Both the position numbers and the translations under genes were made by a program. Positions 21,511-24,408 of a stretch of DNA of 24,408 bases are shown here, piece after piece. The DNA lies in contig CAJGCZ010000036.1 of the NCBI GenBank assembly GCA_904501975.1, positions 1 to 24,408 on the forward strand, in the 5' to 3' direction. Numbering within the stretch: the first letter of the stretch is position 1; each line of letters begins with the position of its first letter. Source of the DNA: an uncultured Akkermansia sp. Lineage in GTDB: Bacteria > Verrucomicrobiota > Verrucomicrobiia > Verrucomicrobiales > Akkermansiaceae. The notes under the pieces were generated by a model that ran no database searches, was not told where the DNA came from, and was given only the letters and a program-made list of their open reading frames with translations.

Positions 21511-23448
21511 TTACTTGCGGCGCGGCTTTTTGCTGCCAGCAAACTTGGTGTAAAAGCCTTCGCTCTTATCGCGGCGCTCACGCTGGCGGAACCCGCCGTC
21601 ACGGCTGTCGCGGCCTTCGTAGCGGTCAAACTTTTCGCGGCGGGGTGCCTTGCCGAATTTTTCTGCGCGGTCGAAGCGGTTGCCGCGCTCGCGGTTGCCA
21701 CCTCGCTCAAAACGGGAGGAACGCTCCTCGCGCTCACCGCGTTCGCGACGGTATTCATCGCGTCCGGAGAAGTTGTCTCCCGTGTTGGTGCGGCGGTCTC
21801 TTACATTGATACGGGGGCCGGCATCTTGCCCGGGAATCCCTTTATCTACACGCACGTTCACTTCGTATCCGCAGATGTTGCAAGTAGAAAGGCGCTCGCA
21901 CAGCTGCGGGGCAATTTCCGGTGATACCTCAATGAGGGAGTGCTTGAGGAAAATCTTGATATCGCCCACACTGCCCTTGGGGGCACCGCCCTCGTTGTAG
22001 AACAGGCCGGCAATATCCTTCGGACGAATACCGATGAGCTTTCCACCGTTCATAAAGAGCGTGGTACTGTTTTGCAGGCTTCCCCAATCGCTGCCCTTTT
22101 CGGCCATAGCTGTCGGTTCTTCGCCTGTCTGGGCACTGCGGCGGCCGGGGCGGTCCTCCGGAATCGCCTGCAATTCGCAGCTGCCCTTGTTTACCAACAA
22201 CTCAAACATGGCGGCCATAATCTGCTCGGCGGGCATGTCTATGTCCTTCAACTCATCCGGTAATTCCGTTGCCTGAGAGGCCTTCTCAATAATGTCGTCC
22301 ACCAAAGCTTCGCGTCGGGCTTGCTCTACCTGCGTGGCGGTCATTACCTTCTCTCGCGGCATGCGCACACCAATGAAGCGCTCGATGCGGCCCAGCAAGG
22401 AGAAATCGCGGCGGCCAATGAAGGTGACAGCCTTGCCCTTACGGCCGGCACGGGCTGTGCGGCCAATGCGGTGCACATAGTCCTCCGGGTCTCGCGGTAA
22501 TTCAAAATTGACCACAATATCCACATCGTCAATATCCAAGCCACGGGCGGCAATATCTGTTGCCACCAGTACATTCAGGTTGCCCTTGCGGAAAGAATCC
22601 ATCACGCGCTCGCGCAGCGTTTGCGGCATGTCGCCATGCAGACGGTCCACGGAATACCCGCGGGCCAGCAATCCGTCCACCACATCGTCCACCACGCGCT
22701 TTGTGTTGGCAAAGACCAGTCCGCGCTTCATGCGGCCCATCTCAATAAGGCGGCTCAGCACCTCAATGCGAGAGGAGAACACAACCTCGTACACGCTCTG
22801 CTCGCAGGTGGGCACCGTGAGCACCGGGCGCTCAATGGAAATCTCTTGCGGATTTTCGGAAAGTCGGTTAATCAGCGCACGAATGGCAGGAGACATGGTG
22901 GCTGAGAAGAAAAGCGTTTGTCTGTTAACCGGCAGCAGGGCAACCACGCGGTCAATGTCATCCTGGAATCCCATATCCAGCATCTCATCGGCCTCATCCA
23001 AAATGAGGGTGGAAATGTTGTCCGTCTTGAGCTCGCCTTGCTCCATCAGGTCAATCACGCGGCCGGGGGTGCCAACCACAAATTGCACTCCACGCTGCAG
23101 GGCTGCCAACTGCGGGCCAAAGGAGGTGCCACCATAAATCGGCACGGCTGATACGCCATCCAAAAACAACGCCAATTTATCGACCTCGCGGCAAATTTGC
23201 ACAGCCAACTCACGCGTAGGCGCCAAGCACAGCACCTGCACACCACGCACGGCGGGGTCTATGTTCTCTAAGGCCGGAATGGAGAATGCCAGCGTTTTGC
23301 CGGAGCCGGTGTGTGACAGGCCTACAATATCCCGCCCCTCCAGCGCGGCGGGAATGGCTTGTTGCTGAATGGGGGAGGGGGTCTCGAATCCGAGTACCTC
23401 TATCGCTTCTAATATTTCCGGGCAAATTCCGAGTTCTGCAAATGACAT
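21511..23448 (-). CDS. DEAD-box RNA helicase (DeaD/CsdA-like)
   Basis: An ATP-dependent RNA helicase of 645 residues from ATG 23448 (MSFAELGICPEIL). The core has PSPIQQQAIP (Q motif), HTGSGKT (46-52), PTRELA, TPGR, DEAD (151-154), FFSATMS, VLVATDIAARGLD and HRIGRTARAG. A DbpA/CsdA-type RNA-binding domain follows (about 450-540; IGIRPKDIAGLFYNEG, IKIFLKHSLIEV). The last 100 residues are Arg/Gly/Glu-rich with repeated RGG- and RER-like runs, expected to bind RNA. Likely roles are ribosome assembly and cold-stress RNA unwinding, as in DeaD. An upstream in-frame ATG at 23475 adds 9 unlikely residues. The 16-base gap suggests co-transcription with the C_GCAxxG gene. Confidence 0.95.
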   Translation of the reverse strand: MSFAELGICPEILEAIEVLGFETPSPIQQQAIPAALEGRDIVGLSHTGSGKTLAFSIPALENIDPAVRGVQVLCLAPTRELAVQICREVDKLALFLDGVSAVPIYGGTSFGPQLAALQRGVQFVVGTPGRVIDLMEQGELKTDNISTLILDEADEMLDMGFQDDIDRVVALLPVNRQTLFFSATMSPAIRALINRLSENPQEISIERPVLTVPTCEQSVYEVVFSSRIEVLSRLIEMGRMKRGLVFANTKRVVDDVVDGLLARGYSVDRLHGDMPQTLRERVMDSFRKGNLNVLVATDIAARGLDIDDVDIVVNFELPRDPEDYVHRIGRTARAGRKGKAVTFIGRRDFSLLGRIERFIGVRMPREKVMTATQVEQARREALVDDIIEKASQATELPDELKDIDMPAEQIMAAMFELLVNKGSCELQAIPEDRPGRRSAQTGEEPTAMAEKGSDWGSLQNSTTLFMNGGKLIGIRPKDIAGLFYNEGGAPKGSVGDIKIFLKHSLIEVSPEIAPQLCERLSTCNICGYEVNVRVDKGIPGQDAGPRINVRDRRTNTGDNFSGRDEYRRERGEREERSSRFERGGNRERGNRFDRAEKFGKAPRREKFDRYEGRDSRDGGFRQRERRDKSEGFYTKFAGSKKPRRK

Positions 23449-23574
23449 AGACGGCCGCAAGAATGCACGATACACCCCTTTTTGTAAAGACTTTTTTTCA
23501 TTTATTTTTCCGAACGCCTTGTGTTAGCTCAGCGTGAGACGGTGAATCGCGGTCGGTTTTTAGCCAAGGTAAAC

Positions 23575-23603
23575 AAAAACCCGCCTTTATCAGGCGGGTT
23601 TTT
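23575..23603 (-). terminator. Terminator of tRNA-Arg
   Basis: AAAAACCCGCC (23575-23585) pairs with GGCGGGTTTTT (23593-23603) across a 7-base loop. On the minus strand it starts right after the tRNA 3' end and ends in a T tract. Its symmetry could also stop transcription from the other direction. Confidence 0.85.
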
Positions 23604-23606
23604 GAG

Positions 23607-23678
23607 CAGCCCCGGCGGGAATCGAACCCACATCGAAGGTACCGGAAACCTTTGTCCTATCCATTGAACGACGGGGCC
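23607..23678 (-). tRNA. tRNA-Arg, anticodon CCG
   Basis: The minus strand folds as a 72-base cloverleaf. Acceptor GGCCCCG pairs with CGGGGCT (one G-U), followed by discriminator G. The D stem is GTTC/GGAC, and the anticodon stem AAGGT/ACCTT holds the loop TTCCGGT with anticodon CCG, reading the Arg codon CGG. The T arm is GTGGG TTCGATT CCCGC. CCA is not encoded. A promoter lies 27 bases upstream and a terminator 4 bases downstream, so it is a single-gene unit. Confidence 0.92.
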
Positions 23679-23704
23679 ATTGTGTTGCGATTAGCTGTGG
23701 ATGT

Positions 23705-23733
23705 ATCTTGTCAGATGGTCGCGCCTTTGTCAA
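23705..23733 (-). promoter_or_regulatory. Promoter of tRNA-Arg
   Basis: On the minus strand a consensus -35 TTGACA (23728-23733) and a weak -10 CAAGAT (23705-23710) are 17 bases apart. The mature tRNA begins 27 bases below the -10, which fits a short 5' leader trimmed by RNase P. Confidence 0.5.
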
Positions 23734-23741
23734 GCGGAGAG

Positions 23742-23778
23742 TGCCGATGTTGAGCACCAAATCGTGTCAACATCGGCA
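23742..23778. repeat. Perfect 12-base inverted repeat
   Basis: TGCCGATGTTGA (23742-23753) and TCAACATCGGCA (23767-23778) are exact inverse complements around a 13-base loop. No T tract follows on either strand, so it is not a standard terminator, though it could end the small lipoprotein transcript by another route, protect its 3' end, or be a protein-binding site. Confidence 0.7.
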
Positions 23779-23814
23779 TTGGGGCAGAGGTTGCGGGGCT
23801 CATGCCTCCTTTTG

Positions 23815-23973
23815 TTACCACGGTTGGTCCGGGTCGTAAATGTCCAGGGGTGGAATGCGGGCCGGCTCAAGCGGTGTTTCCGTGGGTGGAAATGCTGTTT
23901 TGTTGTGCTGGCAGGCGCTCAGCATGATTGCCACACTCACGATAATGGCGGATAAGGGGATGGGGAGTCTCAT
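23815..23973 (-). CDS. 52-residue predicted lipoprotein
   Basis: A very small open frame on the minus strand that reads as a complete lipoprotein. MRLPIPLSAIIVSVAIMLSA is a signal peptide ending in a canonical lipobox, LSAC, with Cys21. A 31-residue Pro-rich mature part follows (TETPLEPARIPPLDIYDPD) ending DQPW. The match to a full signal plus lipobox in such a short frame makes chance unlikely. No family is recognised. It may anchor to an envelope partner or be a small lytic-type lipoprotein, but nothing in the sequence decides. It lies upstream of the tRNA-Arg promoter, with the 12-base inverted repeat between. No clear promoter or Shine-Dalgarno was seen before its ATG. Confidence 0.7.
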   Translation of the reverse strand: MRLPIPLSAIIVSVAIMLSACQHNKTAFPPTETPLEPARIPPLDIYDPDQPW

Positions 23974-24141
23974 ACAGTGTATGAGTCGCGGCAAGGGAAG
24001 GAGGTTGAATATATATTAGTGAAGTACGATATACGAATTCCGAAGGACGAGTTTGGGAGTTCCGCTCTGTTCATGTTTTTAGTTGATAAATGGAAGTTTG
24101 TAGAAGTACGAGTTTACCGCGAGCGCAGCGAGCCGAATTCT

Positions 24142-24163
24142 GAGCCCCGTTCAGGGGCGGTAG
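24142..24163. repeat. GAGCCCC-type repeat, copy 1
   Basis: GAGCCCCGTTCAGGGGCGG contains the small palindrome GCCCC-GTTCA-GGGGC. It matches copies at 24212-24236 and (inverted) 24328-24351. It lies in the gene-free stretch 23974-24408, where no plausible gene is seen. Before it are short, loosely repeated words ending in ACGA (24020-24111). Confidence 0.5.
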
Positions 24164-24171
24164 CATAATAG

Positions 24172-24191
24172 CCCGGCGCGTCAGCGCCGGG
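24172..24191. repeat. REP-like palindrome, right end, copy 1
   Basis: CCCGGCGC and GCGCCGGG surround the loop GTCA. Read on the minus strand it begins ATACCC and ends GGGCTAT, the same form as the element at 79-98. Confidence 0.6.
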
Positions 24192-24211
24192 TATCCCGAT
24201 GGAGAAAGCTT

Positions 24212-24236
24212 GGAGCCCCGGTTGAGGGGCGGCAGA
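24212..24236. repeat. GAGCCCC-type repeat, copy 2
   Basis: A 25-base element beginning GGAGCCCCGGTTGAGGGG and ending GGCAGA. Apart from one extra G, it is the exact inverse complement of 24328-24351, so the two could form a large stem with about 90 bases between. Confidence 0.6.
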
Positions 24237-24327
24237 AAGCCGCGGTTTGGGGTATGGGCTTCATTGAAAAATAAAGTTTTATGTATACTCTTATTCGGTG
24301 GCAAAAGTCAATACCGTTCACTCGTTC

Positions 24328-24351
24328 TCTGCCGCCCCTCAACGGGGCTCC
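24328..24351. repeat. GAGCCCC-type repeat, copy 3 (inverted)
   Basis: A 24-base element beginning TCTGCCGCCCCTCAACGG and ending GGCTCC, the inverse of copy 2. The segment between them is AT-rich and includes TATACT at 24284-24289, which could be a -10 for something beyond the window, but no good -35 accompanies it. Confidence 0.6.
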
Positions 24352-24370
24352 AATACTGTTATACCCAAAA

Positions 24371-24390
24371 CCCGACGCTTACGCGTCGGG
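24371..24390. repeat. REP-like palindrome, right end, copy 2
   Basis: CCCGACGC and GCGTCGGG surround the loop TTAC, followed by CTAC. It has the same orientation and form as the element at 79-98. The window ends 18 bases later. Confidence 0.6.
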
Positions 24391-24408
24391 CTACTGAGCT
24401 ATCGCCCC

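Noticed and set aside
23711..23803. A 30-codon frame on the minus strand just after AAAGGAGG
   Set aside because: Only one base separates GGAGG from the ATG, too close for initiation, and the frame crosses the inverted repeat and the tRNA promoter.
23977..24304. Two short open frames, 23977-24168 (plus) and 24071-24304 (minus)
   Set aside because: Both run through the GAGCCCC and REP-like repeats and have repeat-derived sequence; neither has a plausible start signal or domain.
1..24408. CRISPR array or prophage
   Set aside because: No regularly spaced direct repeats and no cas, integrase or phage structural genes were seen.

Overview
The window looks like a chromosomal segment of a Verrucomicrobiota bacterium, most plausibly a gut, Akkermansia-like member. 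This is inferred from a secreted GH110 alpha-1,3-galactosidase (a host-glycan enzyme typical of mucin degraders), the moderately GC-rich coding style, sparse Shine-Dalgarno sequences and small bacterial Ser/Thr kinases. No rRNA or phylogenetic marker settles the taxonomy. Both window ends lie in short palindromic repeats, so they may be assembly breaks.

Layout. 1-275: palindromic repeat plus the nrdB terminator. 276-3832 (minus): class I ribonucleotide reductase, nrdA-nrdB. 4002-5552 (plus): a short uvrC, divergent from nrdA. 5574-7117 (minus): two AT-rich genes for zinc-ribbon proteins (DUF4428-like/SHOCT, and zinc-ribbon/one membrane helix). 7118-7308: a divergent control region with two matching 13-bp operators. 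7309-9720 (plus): a small ribbon-helix-helix (RHH) protein, an HTH-RHH fusion and a membrane Ser/Thr kinase with altered catalytic-core residues. 9726-11743 (minus): nadC-dprA. 11827-12729 (minus): a predicted outer-membrane beta-barrel. 12837-16314 (minus): GH110 glycosidase, SPOUT rRNA methyltransferase and metallophosphoesterase, closely packed. 16370-18433 (minus): universal stress protein, YmdB-type phosphodiesterase, TcdA. 18497-20286 (minus): RseP-type site-2 protease and a translationally coupled small lipoprotein. 20437-20946 (plus): MerR regulator, facing a C_GCAxxG_C_C redox protein and a DEAD-box RNA helicase (21045-23448, minus) across a shared terminator. 23607-23678 (minus): tRNA-Arg(CCG) with its own promoter and terminator. 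23815-23973 (minus): a 52-residue lipoprotein. 23974-24408: repeats only.

Most genes are housekeeping: dNTP supply and DNA repair (nrdAB, uvrC, dprA), NAD synthesis (nadC), tRNA/rRNA modification (tcdA, SPOUT methyltransferase), envelope proteolysis (rseP) and RNA remodelling (DEAD helicase). The part that looks accessory and unexplained is 5574-9720. There, RHH-type regulators, paired operators between two divergent promoters, zinc-ribbon membrane proteins and a receptor-like kinase could form one signalling module; this is inference. A second recurring theme is that several promoters place the predicted +1 on, or within two bases of, the ATG (uvrC, the HTH-RHH gene, nadC, the beta-barrel gene, the usp gene), suggesting leaderless mRNAs.
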